Shown: piece by piece, positions 24,051-36,734 of the stretch
Position numbering within the stretch: position 1 is the first letter of the stretch
Layout of the letters: every line of letters starts with the position of its first letter
NCBI GenBank assembly: GCA_023548195.1
Contig: JAJHZJ010000699.1
Span: 3,505,175 to 3,569,174 of the forward strand
Direction: 5' to 3'
Length of the DNA: 64,000 bases
Source: Bettongia penicillata ogilbyi
Lineage: Eukaryota > Chordata > Mammalia > Diprotodontia > Potoroidae
Position numbers and translations under genes: made by a program
Notes under the pieces: model-generated
Seen by the model: only the letters and a program-made list of their open reading frames with translations
Told to the model about the DNA's origin: nothing
Database searches by the model: none

Positions 24051-24540
24051 CTTCCATATTTTTATGCAAATCTGCATATTCAGTTTTCATGTCCCTCCTA
24101 AACTCCAACCTTGCATCTTCATGACATTTGGCCCATAGGCATCTCTAACTCAACAGGTATCTTTTATCTTTTCCTCTAAATCTATCCTTCTTACTAACTC
24201 CTATTTTGGTAGAAGTGATCTTTCCAATCACCCAGGTTCATATCTTCTGAGTCATCTTTGATTTCTCCCTGACCCTAAGTTCAATGATTTGTCAAGGCCT
24301 GTCACTTTTACCTCTGAATTTTATTATGTCCACACCTTTCTTTCTATTTACCAATCTACCACCCTGGTTCAACCTCACATCACTTCTTGCCTGAGCTGTT
24401 AGTAGAATTATCTGCAGCCAGTTCTATATTCTCCACAAAATCCTTCACATAGTTAACAGTTGGATATTTCTAAAGTATGTGACATGTCAGACACAAACAG
24501 ATACTCTTTATCTTGCTATCACCCACAAATGTTAAAGAAT
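24050..24540 (+). mobile_element. L2 fragment, ORF2 C-terminal part
   Basis: 'ggcatctctaactcaacagg', 'gagtcatctttgatttctcc' and 'cctcacatcacttcttgcct' follow L2 after the RT active site. Confidence 0.75.
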
Positions 24541-26106
24541 TCCAAAATCTCTTTATTCCACCATAATCTCTTGACTTTACCTCTCTCTGTCTTATAAAAC
24601 CTCAATCTTCATCGACACCATAACCACCAATCCCTTGACCCCATCTATTTTCTACCAGGCCATACTCTTGCAATAATCATTCTCTCTTTTCCCCATCTTG
24701 ACTTCTTGGCTTTTCAAACAATTCATCTTTATACTGCCCTCCTCTGTTGAATCCCTGATACCCTATCAAGTCACCAGTTCACCCTGCCAAGCCTCAGCCA
24801 CCATCCACTGTCTTTGTTCCTACACATGCTGCCAAATCAAGATGGAGAATATAACGCCACTATTCTGACCGAGTCACTACAAATTTGTCACTTAACCTCC
24901 ACTGGGCCTTCACTGCTGTTAGGCAATCTTCCCTTATCAACTTACCATCCTCCTATCTACAGTGACTCTTCTAAACCTTTTCATCCTTCCTCAAACCTCT
25001 CATATCTCCCCCTCCCCTGACCTTCCCAGTGAGAGAGAACCTTGCCTCATTTTACAGAAAAAGATTGTGATCTCTCTCCTCTCCTTTTCTTCCTCTCCTC
25101 GTACTCAGATGCCTTGTGCCATTATCTCTTCCTTCACTGCTTGTCTCATGTGACGGATGAATTGACTTTGATCCTTTCCAAGACTAGCCCCTTTACTTGT
25201 TAAAGGAATCCCATCATATCCTATCTTCTCCAACGAGCTGCCCCTTCTGTCATCCTCACTTACTCTGAATTGTTGCTTCTCTATTGGCTCATTCCCTACT
25301 GCCTACAAACATGCCTGTATCTCCCTCATCCTGAAAAAAAAGCCCTCACTTGATCCTTCCATCCCTTCCACCAAGCTGTATCTGCTCAAAAAAGCCATCT
25401 CCTTAGACGCCTCCACTTTCTCTCCTCAGTCTCTTTTTAACCTCTTACAATCTGGCTTCTGACCTCATCATTCCACTGAAACTTTTCTCTCTAAAGTTGC
25501 TAAGGATCTCTTAGTTGCTAAACCAATGGTTTCTTCTCAATGCTCATTGTCCTTGACCTTCCTGCAGCCTTTGCCACCATGGATCCCTCTCTTCTCCTTG
25601 ATACTAGTTTCTTCTGTCTAGGTTTTCAGGCACTTCTTTCTCCTGGTCCTCTTGCCCTCTAGCAATGTGTGGTCTAACCTTAGGGTTCTGTCGTAGGCCC
25701 TCTTCTCTTTTTTCTTCTATATTGCTTGCTTTATTGATCTCATCAGTCCCTATGGATTTAAGTACCATCTCCATGCTGATGATTCTTAAATCTACCTATC
25801 CTGCCTCAACCTCTCTACTGACCCCCAACCTCACATCTTCAACTGTTTGATATCTCAAACCACATGTGCAGTAGGTATCTTAAACTTATTATGTCCCAAA
25901 TAGAATTCACTATTTCCCCCCCAAAAATCCTCCTCTTCTCATGTACCTTCTGTGTTACTGTAGAAGGCAACACTTTCCCCCCAGTCCCTCAGGCTCACTA
26001 TCTCTTAATTCCCATATCCAATCTCCTCCCTCAAGTCTTTCCCTACTGCAACTCATTCTCCATTCAGCCACTAAAGCAGTTTTCCTCAAAAACAGGTCTA
26101 ATCATG

Positions 26107-26148
<42 letters not shown>

Positions 26149-26645
26149 GCACGCACACACTCCTCTACTCAGTAAATTTCAGTGGCTTCTTCTTGCTTCT
26201 AGAAATAAATACAAAATGCTCTGCTTGAGATTCAAAACCCTTAATGACCTAGACCCCTCCTATCCTTGCAGGCATCTTACATCCTACCCCAACACACATT
26301 CTTCAATCCAGTGACATTGGCCTCTGGCTTTTCCAGGAACAAGAACTCCATGTCTCTGCTCTGAGCATTTTCTTTGGCTCTCCCCCATACTTGGAACACT
26401 CTCCCTCCTCTGATTCCACTGTTGACCTCCCTGACTCCCTTTGCCTCAACAAAAACCCATCTCTTCCTGGAAGCCTTCCCTACCCCTCTTAATTCCAGTA
26501 CCTTCCTTCTGCTTATTATTTCTTAGTCATCCTGAACATGGCTTGCTTTGTATATTTGTTTTCATGTTATCTCCCCCATTAGATTGTAGGAGGGCAGGGA
26601 CTATCTTTTGCCTCCTTTTATATCCCCAGAACTTAACTGCTCTTC
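24541..26645 (+). mobile_element. L2 LINE, RT to 3' end
   Basis: The longest L2 copy in the window. 'cttgaccttcctgcagcctt' near 25553 and the block at 25660-25720 correspond to RT palm motifs; 25772-25783 reads HADD, a decayed version of the YADD catalytic box, preceded by PYGFKYHL. The C-terminal part and 3' UTR follow, including 'attagattgtaggagggcag' near 26580, the usual L2 3' end. It is interrupted by stops and by a CA repeat at 26108-26160. The part before about 25150 is less certain. Confidence 0.8.
26108..26160. repeat. (CA)n microsatellite with CGCA units
   Basis: CA dinucleotides with three 'cgca' variants near the right end, within the L2 copy. Long Thr-His open frames over it are artefacts. 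Confidence 0.98.
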
Positions 26646-28125
26646 TGTTAAAAGGATATGAAAATCACTTTGCATATCTCTCTATGATAAGGCAAATAGA
26701 ACTGTAATATTGTTTTCATTTTAAAAATAAGGAAGATTTGGCCTGGAGTTATGTACCTATCGTTGAAAGTATTTAACTGATACAATCTAGAATTCAGACA
26801 CAAGCAACTCTTAGCCATTTCTTTCATGGTACCAAGGAAGTAGGTATCCAATATTATTATTTAATAATGAAACTTTAATGAAACTTTGTTTAATGAAACT
26901 ACTGATTTTTTATTAGCATCTGAAAACTTCTTAGGAGTCTCATAAGAAATTTTCAGTGGCCTAAATTTTAAGAAAATTGTGTTCTTTCCTAGTATTTGGA
27001 ATACTTTAACAATTTTAACATTCTTGATATGTTCGTTGGACTTCTTTTGTTGTCTTTACTGCTATTTATAGGTTTTTGCTTGAAATTCTTTGAGTTAAGC
27101 CACAATCTGTCTTTCATTTTAGTTAGAACTCACTTAGCCTTTCTAAAAAGATTTGTATATAAAATAAAAGGTGCTATTACTAATGAAGATTATATACCAA
27201 GGAAGAATAATTAATGTACTCTGTAAACAAACCAAAAGCACTCTGTGACACTAGTGAAAACACTCAAAATGTCCTTAAGGTCAGATCACAAAACCAAAGT
27301 CAGGTTGCTATCTTTACTAGAGGGCACTAAATCTTTTTTTCTTCCAAATATAAAAATTAAGCAGCATTCAGGAAGATGTTCAATGTGTTATGATATGAAA
27401 CAGTGCTTCATAATGATGACGTCAATAAGGTTGAGTATTGTGAGAAGGAAGTTCTTTAAGGCTGAGACTAAATAATTATTTACAGTCACTGAAAAGGCAG
27501 ATTCTATCCCTGGGTCATATAGTTGGAATCACAGAGTTGGAAGAGACTTGGAAGGCATTAAGTACACACCCCTCATTTTAATGATTAAGAAATTGAGGCT
27601 AAGAAAATTTAAAGGACTTCCTTGGGGCCCTTTGGGTAAGTTAGTGCCCAGCTAGTTGTGACATACAGTGCTGTCTGAGGATACATAATCTGCAGGTTTG
27701 TACTGAACTCTTCTGGAGTCATTTTTCTAGTTATTGACTGACAATAGCTCCTCAGCAATCTTCTGTGATAATCACTTGGTCAACAAGCATTTATTAAGTG
27801 CTTACTATGTACCTGACACTGACAAGATTTTTTAAGATTGTTCACAGAGGTTTAGGCATTATATTGACTAAAAGGCAACTAGAAATAAGTGACTTTTATA
27901 GCCCTTGCCCTTGAATTTTTAGCCACACAAGGAGGGTATCTTGTTGCAAGAGTTGACACCTTAACAAGAAAAATACTTGATTTAAAATGTGCAAGTAGGA
28001 ATTATGAAAGAAGTTATTCTGAATAGGGACAAATTTACAGTACACAGTGAAGTGATGTTGACCATTTTGGGGAAGGGAAATAAGGTTTAGGATCATGCAA
28101 CTCTACAGAAAGCATACAAGCGTTG
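26646..28125. other. Mostly unassigned; small L2 and MIR-like scraps
   Basis: 27520-27640 resembles an antisense MIR-type 'aaactgaggc' region; 27775-27830 ('catttattaagtgcttacta') is antisense L2 3' end. No gene. Confidence 0.5.
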
Positions 28126-28129
28126 CAGG

Positions 28130-28530
28130 ATCTCTGATGTTTCTTGGCTCTTTTTTCAAATCCGCTGCCACCACACTAATTCTGAAACTCATTTCCTTCT
28201 GCCTCAGATGGCTGATTTTTACTGTTTCTAGTCTCTTCCTTCTCCAATTAATGCTTCACACAATTGCCAACATAATCTTTCTCATTCTTAGACCTGTTGG
28301 GAACAACCTTCAGTTGTTCCCCATTACTTACTGGAAAAAGCACAAACTCCACAGTTTGGTATTCAAAACCCTCTCTAGTCTGGCTCCCCCATCCCTTTCA
28401 TGCACTTTATTTATGTTCCAATACTACTGAGAATCCCCTCATCTTATTTTGTGCTCTCTTAATCTTTCAGTCCCTAAAATGTGCTCTGCCTCTTGGAATA
28501 CCTAGTTCCTTGTGCAGTGAGTGTTTTGCA
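28130..28530 (+). mobile_element. L2, ORF2 C-terminal/3' part
   Basis: 'gttccccattacttactgg', 'ttcaaaaccctctctagtct' and 'tgtgctctgcctcttggaat' follow the L2 C-terminal order. Confidence 0.75.
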
Positions 28531-29080
28531 GTATGGTTATAAAACTTTAGATGTGAGCAATCCTTGGTTTGGGCTTATTTCCAAACTATTGTAGAAAATA
28601 CATGAAAAAGGTCCTCGATTAAGTTCAATGTGTGTGTGTGTAATGTACTATTCATCAGGTAAGTAGTTTAAATATTGGCTAAGGACCCTGGACAATGTAG
28701 TCTATTGCCTTGATGGAACTGTGCTCAGATAGGACTATTGCTTTAGATAGCTTAGACAGTAGGGGTAATACTTCGTCAATGCCAGAAAGTTTTTCAACTA
28801 TGCCTAGGAGAGGAGTGAAGTCAGGAGGGAAATAGAGTTTAGAGTACTCCATACTGGGCATCAGCAGGGTGGTAGATAGAAATGACAGCAGTGTTCAGAA
28901 TGGGGGCAGGTTCTCATTATCACCTGAGAATCCAGGTCCTGTGGACCTGAATGAGAGTATCGTATCTTTTCACTTTCTTTTCTCTCTTCTCACCTAAATA
29001 GAAATGTCTTATTTTCCTTTAAGCTACTCTTTACTATTTCAGTAAATTCACTGGCATTTTAAGTCCATAATTCTCTATAT

Positions 29081-29306
29081 CAGTGGTTCTCAAACTTTTT
29101 GGTCTCAGGAACTCTTTACATTCTTAAAAATTACTGAGGGCCTCCCAAAGAGCTTTGTTTATTAGTGTTAAATCTATTAATATTCAACACATTCAAAACT
29201 AAACAATCAGCACTCTTAAGAAAATAGTTTTGACCTCATGGGTCTCATGGATTCCCCAAAGGATCTCAGGGTCCCGGAAGGGCTTCAGACCATACTTTGA
29301 GAACTG
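29081..29306 (+). mobile_element. MER5-type hAT MITE
   Basis: Begins 'cagtggttctcaaactttt' and ends 'tactttgagaactg', the characteristic inverted ends of MER5 (hAT-Charlie). Internal text 'ggtctcaggaactctttaca' and 'ggatctcagggtcccggaag' agrees. About 226 bp, internally deleted relative to MER5A1. I could not see a matching 8-bp target duplication. Confidence 0.9.
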
Positions 29307-29904
29307 CCATTCTAAAGAAGTAAGGTCTTTCTCAGTTCTCCAAATGAGGTTGCAGTCGGAGAGAAAGAGCAGGGGAAGTCTGGCATTATTGGAGCATACT
29401 GGACAGAAACTTTCCTTCTGGGAGGATAACAGGCTGTTGTTATTTTTTAATAGTTTGAACATTTGGATAAACTTTCACAGACAGAGAGTTGAAATAAATT
29501 CAGGAAAGATTTTCTTCCCACATCCTGTCATTGTTATAGACAGAGTGGGTGCACAGAGCTAAATCTTTTTCCTCTTAAGACCCAAGAGAAGGGAAGGAGG
29601 AAGCTGAAAGAGGGGATAATGTCTTCATGCAAAGTCAATGGGGGAGGGCAGAGATAAGGTGTGTATTACCTATTCTGCAGAATTTGTACATGACCCACAC
29701 AATCCATTTTGGAGAAGGATAGATCTTATTAACTATATAGAGCCCAATAATTCTTTTAGTGCCTCATGTTGGCTACAGAATTTTAATTTCTCTCTATTCA
29801 CACACCTCTTCTGTCTTTTCTCCTACCTAAGATGACCCAGAGCCAATGTATTTTGGAAAAAGTTCCATGAGAGCATATAGAAAAATATGTACTTTCTTCT
29901 TTGT

Positions 29905-30690
29905 AAAATAATGTATTATTTATTTTTGACATTCATAGTTTTAAAATTTTGAGTTTTGACTCTTCTCCCTCTTGCCTAACTTTCCCCCACCCACTAAGAA
30001 GGCAAGAAATGTGATATCAAATATGCATATGAAATCATGCAAAACATATTTTCATATTAGCCATGTGGCAAAAAAGCAAGAAAATTAAAAGTGAAAAGAA
30101 AAAATTATGTTTCATTCTGCACTCAGACTTGATCAGTTCTCTCTTTCTGGAGGGATGTGGCATTTTTCATTATCAGTCCTTTGGAATTGTCTTGGACCGT
30201 TGTATTGATTAGAATAGCTAAGTCATTCACAGTTGATCATCATGTAATTTTGCTATTATGGTACACAGTGTTCTCCTTGTTCTGCTCACTTCACTTTGCA
30301 TCACTACAAATTAATTTTCCCAGGTTTTTCTGATACCACTGTGCTCATTATTTCCTATAGCACAATAGTATTCAATCTCAATCACCCACAATTTACTTGG
30401 ACATTTCCCAACTGATGGTGCCCATTCAATTTCCCATTCTTTGTCACCATGAAAAAAAGTAAAAAAAAAAAGTGCTGTAAATATTTCTATAGATATAAGT
30501 CCTTTTTCTTTTTTAAAAAATCTCATTGGAATGCAGACTTAGTGGTATTGCTAAATTAAAGGATATACTTGGTCATTTTATTCTCTAGAATGATTAGTCC
30601 AGTTTGTAACTTAACCAACAGTAGACTAGTGCCCCAGTTTTTCCATATCCCTTCCAATATTTGTCATTTTCTCTTTCTGTTTTATTCTGT
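29905..30690 (-). mobile_element. L1 3' end
   Basis: Antisense 3' UTR ('gcatttttcattatcagtcc' near 30159) then ORF2 C-terminus ('tttcccaactgatggtgccc' near 30404), truncated at about 30690. A minus-strand frame at 30311-30526 contains GKCPSKLWVIEIEYYCAIGN, the ORF2 C-terminal signature. Broken by A-runs and frameshifts. Confidence 0.85.
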
Positions 30691-31645
30691 GGCATTACTT
30701 TCAAAGTGTTTTTCAGCCAGATTTGTGTGTCATTCACTTGAGAAGTGGACAGCTACCTCTAATGGACATTTGTCTTCATGAAAGAGTAATGTAATGATTG
30801 TGAAATTATGAGAAGTACACTTCATATATCTTAGGAATTTTTCTGTCACAAAATAGGAAGTAAATCATATTATTTCATTTCATTCAATGAGAAGGCATCA
30901 CTTAAATATTCCCTTTTTTCTCTTATCAAGTCTCTTAGATGAAAAATGAATAATTTCTTTTTGGATAGGTAATGGTCCTTTAACTTAAATGTAACTTAAT
31001 TCCATTTTCTGTCTTCTCCATTCCTTTCCTTTTTCTTTCTTTCCTTCCTTCCTTCTTTGGAGAGATGGAATTGACTTCTTTAATTATGGCTAAAAGAGTA
31101 TATTTACTAAGTTTATTTTAAAAGATTAGTCAAGGTTTCTCTCTACCCCAAATATTTGATACTTTTTGCTACTGAAAAACTCAATATTTTTGATTATTTA
31201 TTTTGTAAAAGATATAATAAAAGATATATTTGACTAAGGAAAAATGTGTCATGAATAAGAGATGGCAGATGGGTAGTCCAAGCATTGACTAGTAGCCACA
31301 AAACCTGCTAGAGGAAGACCTTTAGTGATTTGGGGAGATTCATGGGAGGAAGATTGATGGAAAGATATGAACAAGGATGACACACAGAATGAGTTAGGCA
31401 AGGGAAGGAAGGTTATGTTCTCTACTAGTGGGAGTACCGACATCAATGAAATAATAGACTAACAGGAGTGTCAGTATCTTGTTTCTGTTTCCTTTGGACA
31501 CATATACTATATATATCTCAGATCCTAAGGGAGCAGTCAATGTCAACCTCTATACTTTATCTCTGACATGGCAGGGGTTAGTATTTTGCCAAATATAAGT
31601 TTGCTATAATTAAGCTGAAAATCAGAATTCCAGATAATTAATCTC
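30691..31645. other. Unassigned non-coding stretch
   Basis: A (CTTT/CTTC) tract at 31030-31060; nothing else recognised. Confidence 0.5.
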
Positions 31646-31649
31646 TATC

Positions 31650-31745
31650 AGGAGTCCTGAATTCTCCATTACTTCCTAGCTGTGTGATGACCAGCAATTA
31701 ATTACATCTTTCTAAACCTCATTTTGTTTCCTCATGTGGAAATTT
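31650..31745 (+). mobile_element. MIR scrap
   Basis: 'ttcctagctgtgtgatgacc' and 'cattttgtttcctcatgtgg' mark a MIR CORE. Confidence 0.6.
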
Positions 31746-32399
31746 CAGGAATAATGCTTTCACTGCTTACCTCTAAAAGCATTCTTATTAAGAAGGTGCA
31801 TCATAAACCATTTAGTTTTAATCATTGTTACAGAACATTTGAAATGTATAAAGTTCTAAATAAATTCATAACGACAATGAGATTACTTTCATTATATAAT
31901 CCAAGTTGTAGAATATGATCTTGTTCTTTAAAACAATTTCCTGGTTCCCTAAGTTTCAAATTTAATTCTTTGAGGAACTGAGAGCCAGAGGATGTTAGTG
32001 TAAAAATACCAACCTTAGAATGAAACTTAGAGTTTATCTAAGTCCTGAATAATTTCAACCACAGTAAATGTTGATGTTTTTTCCTAGGATCTGGTTCTAA
32101 TTTTACATAATCACTTTCCAAAAATGTTTTTCCTCTGCAATGTGCTAGTGTTTTTGGGTTTCTTAGTAAAAAAAAAAATGGCAGCTCAATAAGTGGGTGT
32201 TCATAACTCTAGTGCCAAGGCGCCATTTGTGACATATCACATAGTGTACATATCTTGTCCTGCATTCATGAACTGGGAGAAAGTAGTGATTATGAATTTC
32301 TGATTTGGGGATCATTTTTTAGAAAAGTAAGCTTGAAGACTTGTTGGTATATAATTTTAAAATATTTTTATAGATCGGACATTTTGGACATAATGTATA

Positions 32400-32765
32400 G
32401 TCTTAATAGCATACTGGACAGAGCACTATAGTCAGTACTTGAAATTGTCAAATTTTACCAACTCTAGAACCCCGGGCAAGTCACTTACCTCCCTGACGTT
32501 CAGTTTTGCCATCTATTTGCCATCTATATATACTTTTTACCTCACAGGACTATTATAATAAAGATCCTTTATAAACCTAAAAATGCAAAGTAAATGTGAG
32601 TTGTGAGAGTCATGACATAGTAGAAAGAATACTGAAACTGGAGGCAGAAGACATGAATTCAAAACCTACTTCTTTATTGTGTGATCTTTGGAAAGCCATT
32701 TTATCTCTTTGAACTTCATTTTCCTTATGTATACTATGAAAGAATTAGAGTAAAATGATACAGCT
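32400..32765 (+). mobile_element. Two MIR / CORE-SINE copies in tandem order
   Basis: First copy about 32400-32600 ('gggcaagtcacttacctccc'), second about 32605-32765 ('aatactgaaactggaggcag', 'cttcattttccttatgtata'). Both plus strand, both diverged. Confidence 0.65.
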
Positions 32766-32844
32766 TGGGCCTGTGGAGAGATCCAATCTTTAAAAACAAG
32801 CAAAGTGAATTGGATGGAATTTTCTTATGGGCTAAGAAACCAAT

Positions 32845-32965
32845 CAATCCATCAGTAAATATTTCTTAAGTACTTATTCTATGTCAGGCACCCTGTTAGA
32901 CACTGGAGACATAAAGATCACGTTAAATAGTTCCTACCATCAAGCAACTTATTTATATTACAGTG
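32845..32965 (-). mobile_element. L2 3' end
   Basis: 'aagtacttattctatgtcag' followed by 'caccctgttagacactgg' is antisense to the L2 3' end. Confidence 0.7.
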
Positions 32966-33189
32966 GGAGGCAAGAGTTCCACATATCAGTATATACAAAA
33001 TATATACAAAGCTTATACAAAAAGGTATTGGAGCAGGGATGGAAAGAGCCAACTGGTGCTGATTCTTGAAAGGCTGTTAAATTTCCAGAGTTAATATTTA
33101 CATCTCAAATCTGAAAATGCTATAAATATATAAATGATTTATTGTTTTGTTGATTTTTCTAGACCTATGAAAGTAATAGAGAAAATGTT

Positions 33190-33510
33190 AATAATGGAGA
33201 TTAATTTTTCACAACATAGCAGTCACTTCATTCTTCTTTCCTACCCCATATCCTGTTTCCAAGTCTTGTTGATTCTATCTCTGCAATGTCTCTCACAGCT
33301 ATCACATTCTCTTCGCTCAAATATCCAGTTCAAGCCCTCATCACCTCACACCTCACACTAGACACTCTGTGTCTAATCTCTCCCCTAGGTACCAAAATTA
33401 CATTCCTCAAGCACATAGCTATGTCACAATTTCACTATGTTACTCCCCTGTTCTCCAGAAGATCCAGTGGTTCCTAATGTATCTATAGTGGAATGCAAAT
33501 TATTTGAAAG
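33190..33510 (+). mobile_element. L2, 3' part
   Basis: 'ttgttgattctatctctgca', 'cactatgttactcccctgtt' and 'ccagtggttcctaatgt' follow the L2 C-terminal part. Confidence 0.65.
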
Positions 33511-33743
33511 AAACAATAATTTTGACATAGCTTCATTTTATGGTAGCAGTGCATGCTTCTAAAGATGATAGACTGACTCAGAGTTTCTGACCTTCACCAG
33601 ATGAAACTGAATTGAGCTGGTTTCCCTACCTTCAGTGAATTTTCATATGCATATAATATATATGTATATGTGTATATAAACATATCATATGTATCCCTAT
33701 GTCTTACTGCTCTCTTTTGTAATATTTTATATTCTGTGGTTTT

Positions 33744-34051
33744 GGGGGGCAGCTAGGTGGTGCAGTGGATAGAGCACCAGTGCAGGAGTCTGGAGCACCT
33801 GAGTTCAAATCTCACCTCAGACACTTGACACTCACTAGCTGTGTGACCTTGGGCAAGTCACTTAACCCCAATTGCCTCATCCTGGGTCATCTCCAGTCAT
33901 CCTGATGATTATCTGGTCACTGGATTCAGATGGCTTTGGAGGAGAAGTGATCTGGTGACCTGTACAGCCCTCCCTCACTCAAAAAACAAAATCAAGTGCA
34001 AGTCACGTCATCATTTCTCTGATGGCATGGTCTTCTTCAGCAACAAAGGAT

Positions 34052-34091
<40 letters not shown>
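33744..34091 (+). mobile_element. RTE-tailed CORE-SINE (RTESINE type)
   Basis: Composite structure: CORE-SINE head and core (33750-33885, 'ggcagctaggtggtgcagtg', 'cttgggcaagtcacttaacc') fused to an RTE-derived tail ('catctccagtcatcctgatg' to 'atggtcttcttcagcaac') and ending in a CA repeat (34053-34091). Flanked by 13-bp duplications, attctgtggtttt at 33731-33743 and atcctgtggcttt at 34092-34104, with two transitions. This is one of the better preserved elements here. Confidence 0.92.
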
Positions 34092-34092
<1 letters not shown>

Positions 34093-34529
34093 TCCTGTGG
34101 CTTTAAAAAAAAAACCGTTGATGGGCCTATCAACATTTCAGGGACCATGAAAGGCCACAATAAAACAGGATCATTGGCACTAAGTCACAAAAGAAAGTGT
34201 GGTTGAAAACAAAAAAACATTATCAAGGACTGGCAAGCTATTGCTACAAATAACTCTAACTGATCCCCAGGAAATAAGGAAAGATCTTCAGATGGACCTG
34301 ACATCTGGAGGAATTATTCCTCCGCAGTATGATGTAGACTTTTTAAAATTAGAGGAACAGGAGAGGATCGCATTGTTTTTAAATCTGTTTACCAATATGT
34401 GGAAGAAAAGAAATGTTTGTCATGGGCACAAGATAATAAAAAGATTGGTATACTGAATTTTAGAAAGAGGTAACTATTCAAGGTTATTAGAAAACCATTG
34501 TAAGAAAAAGTCTGCATCAGATTGTTAAA

Positions 34530-34580
34530 CATTTATATATATATATATATATATGAATATATACATACACATATGTATAT
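34530..34580. repeat. (TA)n-rich microsatellite
   Basis: Pure TA at about 34534-34554 followed by TA-rich text. Confidence 0.95.
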
Positions 34581-35394
34581 TAAACATTTAGGGGACTTTA
34601 AAAAATTTATAATGGGAAGGGAAGTGTCTCCATGAAGAAAATAATTAACTTTGATAAATATATAGATATATTGAAAAACAGAATTATATTTGAATCAAAT
34701 GTCATAGAAGGTTAGAAAATTTATCCAAGGGATGCTTCCATGTTCTGAGAAATCACCTGATTAGAAACCTTTCAAAACATGTAATCAAGGCTAGACTTAA
34801 AAATATGTTTACTATCCAAAGTGATACAAATGTGGCTTCATGATGAACAGTAAAACAATATGGTTATCCCTTCCACATCACAACTTTTCCTAACACCATT
34901 TCAATATATTATGAGTCAGCATAAAAAACTAAATGGGAATTTTGGGGGGACTTTTGCAGAAGTTGTAGACAACACACAAAAGCCAGCAGAGCCTATGACC
35001 AAATACTTAACCCAAATTTTACAGTAAGGTACTGTAAATACCCCATTTAAAAAAGAAAAAAATCAGACTTCTAGTGCAAAAGAAGGGCCAAAAACTTTTA
35101 CACAGATCTTGCAGATCTTGGGGACACTGGGCACCGAGACTCCCAACTCCTGTGATGTAAAAGGGATAACTGTGTTAAAATCATATGACTTCAATCCCAA
35201 ATAATATAAAGCAAGTGATAGTAGTAAAATGAAAATATTAAAAGTTTTTTGGTGGCTTTTTTTAAAATTTGTGTAAGTATGGATAAGGTTCAGGACTGGA
35301 TATTTGATTTCACTGGCATAGGGAAAACTCAGATGCAGGAACTTCCTCTAGTAATTCAGATTTTCACTGTCTCTTCAACCTATAATCCTAGAGA

Positions 35395-35520
35395 GTAGCC
35401 TAGAGCACTGAGAAGTTGAGCAACTTGCCTAAAATCACACAGCCAGTTTGATTTGCAAGCAATGCTTGAATTGAGTTCTGCCTGCATCTGAAGCTGGCTC
35501 TGTGTCGTGCCGTCTCTCAT
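35395..35520 (-). mobile_element. MIR scrap
   Basis: 'agcaacttgcctaaaatcac' followed by 'acagccagt' is the antisense MIR CORE. Confidence 0.6.
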
Positions 35521-35629
35521 AAAAGTCAGTAATTTTAATCATTTTACTTTGTTCTAGTTAATTTGCACTGCTGTTGGATAGAATACAAACTGATCTTATA
35601 ACATATAAAGTCTGTGGTTCCAAAATACC

Positions 35630-35835
35630 ATTCCAGATTGATGAATTTTTACCCCTTTCATACATTCCAGACAAACTAGTCAATTGATATCACTCACACA
35701 TGCCATTCCAACTCCTGCCCTGTGCTTAAATGTCCTCCCTCCACCTCTTTAAATTTCTTGCTTCCTTCAAAGCTCAGCTCAAGCAGTACTTCCTGTATGA
35801 AACATTTAATACGCTGTTGAAATTACCTTGTCAAG
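35630..35835 (+). mobile_element. L2, 3' UTR part
   Basis: 'ttccttcaaagctcagctca' and 'agcagtacttcctgtatgaa' are the common L2 3' text. A (CA) repeat follows at 35840-35864. Confidence 0.75.
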
Positions 35836-35999
35836 TTACTACACACACACACACACACACACACATACTTATCCAAAAAAACAACCCCAACCATTTCACA
35901 AATGTACAAATGAGAAATGTTACTAGAGAAAACAAAAAGTTCCTTTAATCCTATTAAAGCATAGTGTTAAAAATTTGCATAATCGTATATGTATAGATT

Positions 36000-36662
36000 G
36001 TGTTTGTCTTGCCTGTACAAAGAGGACCATAACATCAGAGAAATGATGACATGACTTGCAGTTGACTTTGATTTGAGTGAGGGAGGGCTGTACAAGGTCA
36101 CCAGCCTCACTTTCTTCTCCTGAGCCATCTGGGTCCAGTGGCCAGATATTCGTTAGGATGACTGGAGATGGGCCAGGATGCCATGGGAGACCTTGGTCTC
36201 TTTAGGCTAAGGCCTATTCAGGTACTGAGTTAGAGTGAGGTAATAGCCATTCAGTGAATTGGCCTCTTTAAGAAGTATTCAGGGAATGGCCCCTTTAATG
36301 AACAAAAGAAAGAAAATAACTAAATCTAAGTGGGAGGGAAAGAGCAACAGTTGCTATTGATAATCACTGTTCAGCCAGGAGGATTCAGAAAACAGCCCTT
36401 GGTGGAGCTTGGGCAGGAACCTAGTGTTGTCCAATCTATGGGCTTCAGAGTGCAGTAGTTTTAAGGTTTTTGGAAAGATAGGAGGAAGGAAGGAAGGAAG
36501 GAAGGAAGGAAGGAAGGAAGGAAGGAAGGAAGGAAGGAAGGAAGGAAGGAAGGAAGGAAGGAAGGAAGGAAGGGAGGGAGGGAGGGAGGGAGGGAGGGAG
36601 GGAGGGAGGGAGGGAGGGAGGGAGGGAGGGAGGGAGGGAATCCTCTGGCCATCCAAATTTAC
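36000..36662 (-). mobile_element. RTE-derived repeat with expanded GGAA tract
   Basis: Opens 'gtacaaagaggaccataaca', continues 'gagccatctgggtccagtgg' and 'gggagaccttggtctcttta' as in the copy at 22136-22670. The shared block 'atttaccttcctttg' appears in both copies (about 22650 and 36656), but here a 157-bp purine tract (36483-36639) lies just before it. Confidence 0.8.
36483..36639. repeat. (GGAA)n then (GGGA)n tetranucleotide tract
   Basis: GGAA units run from 36484 to about 36572 and then switch once to GGGA units to 36639. All purine on the plus strand. Long Lys-Glu-Gly-Arg and Pro-Ser-Leu open frames in this region are translations of the repeat. Confidence 0.99.
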
Positions 36663-36734
36663 CTTCCTTTGGAAAGATATATGTGTAGATATATGTATTA
36701 TATAGAGAGAGATATTTAATATCTACATATATGT

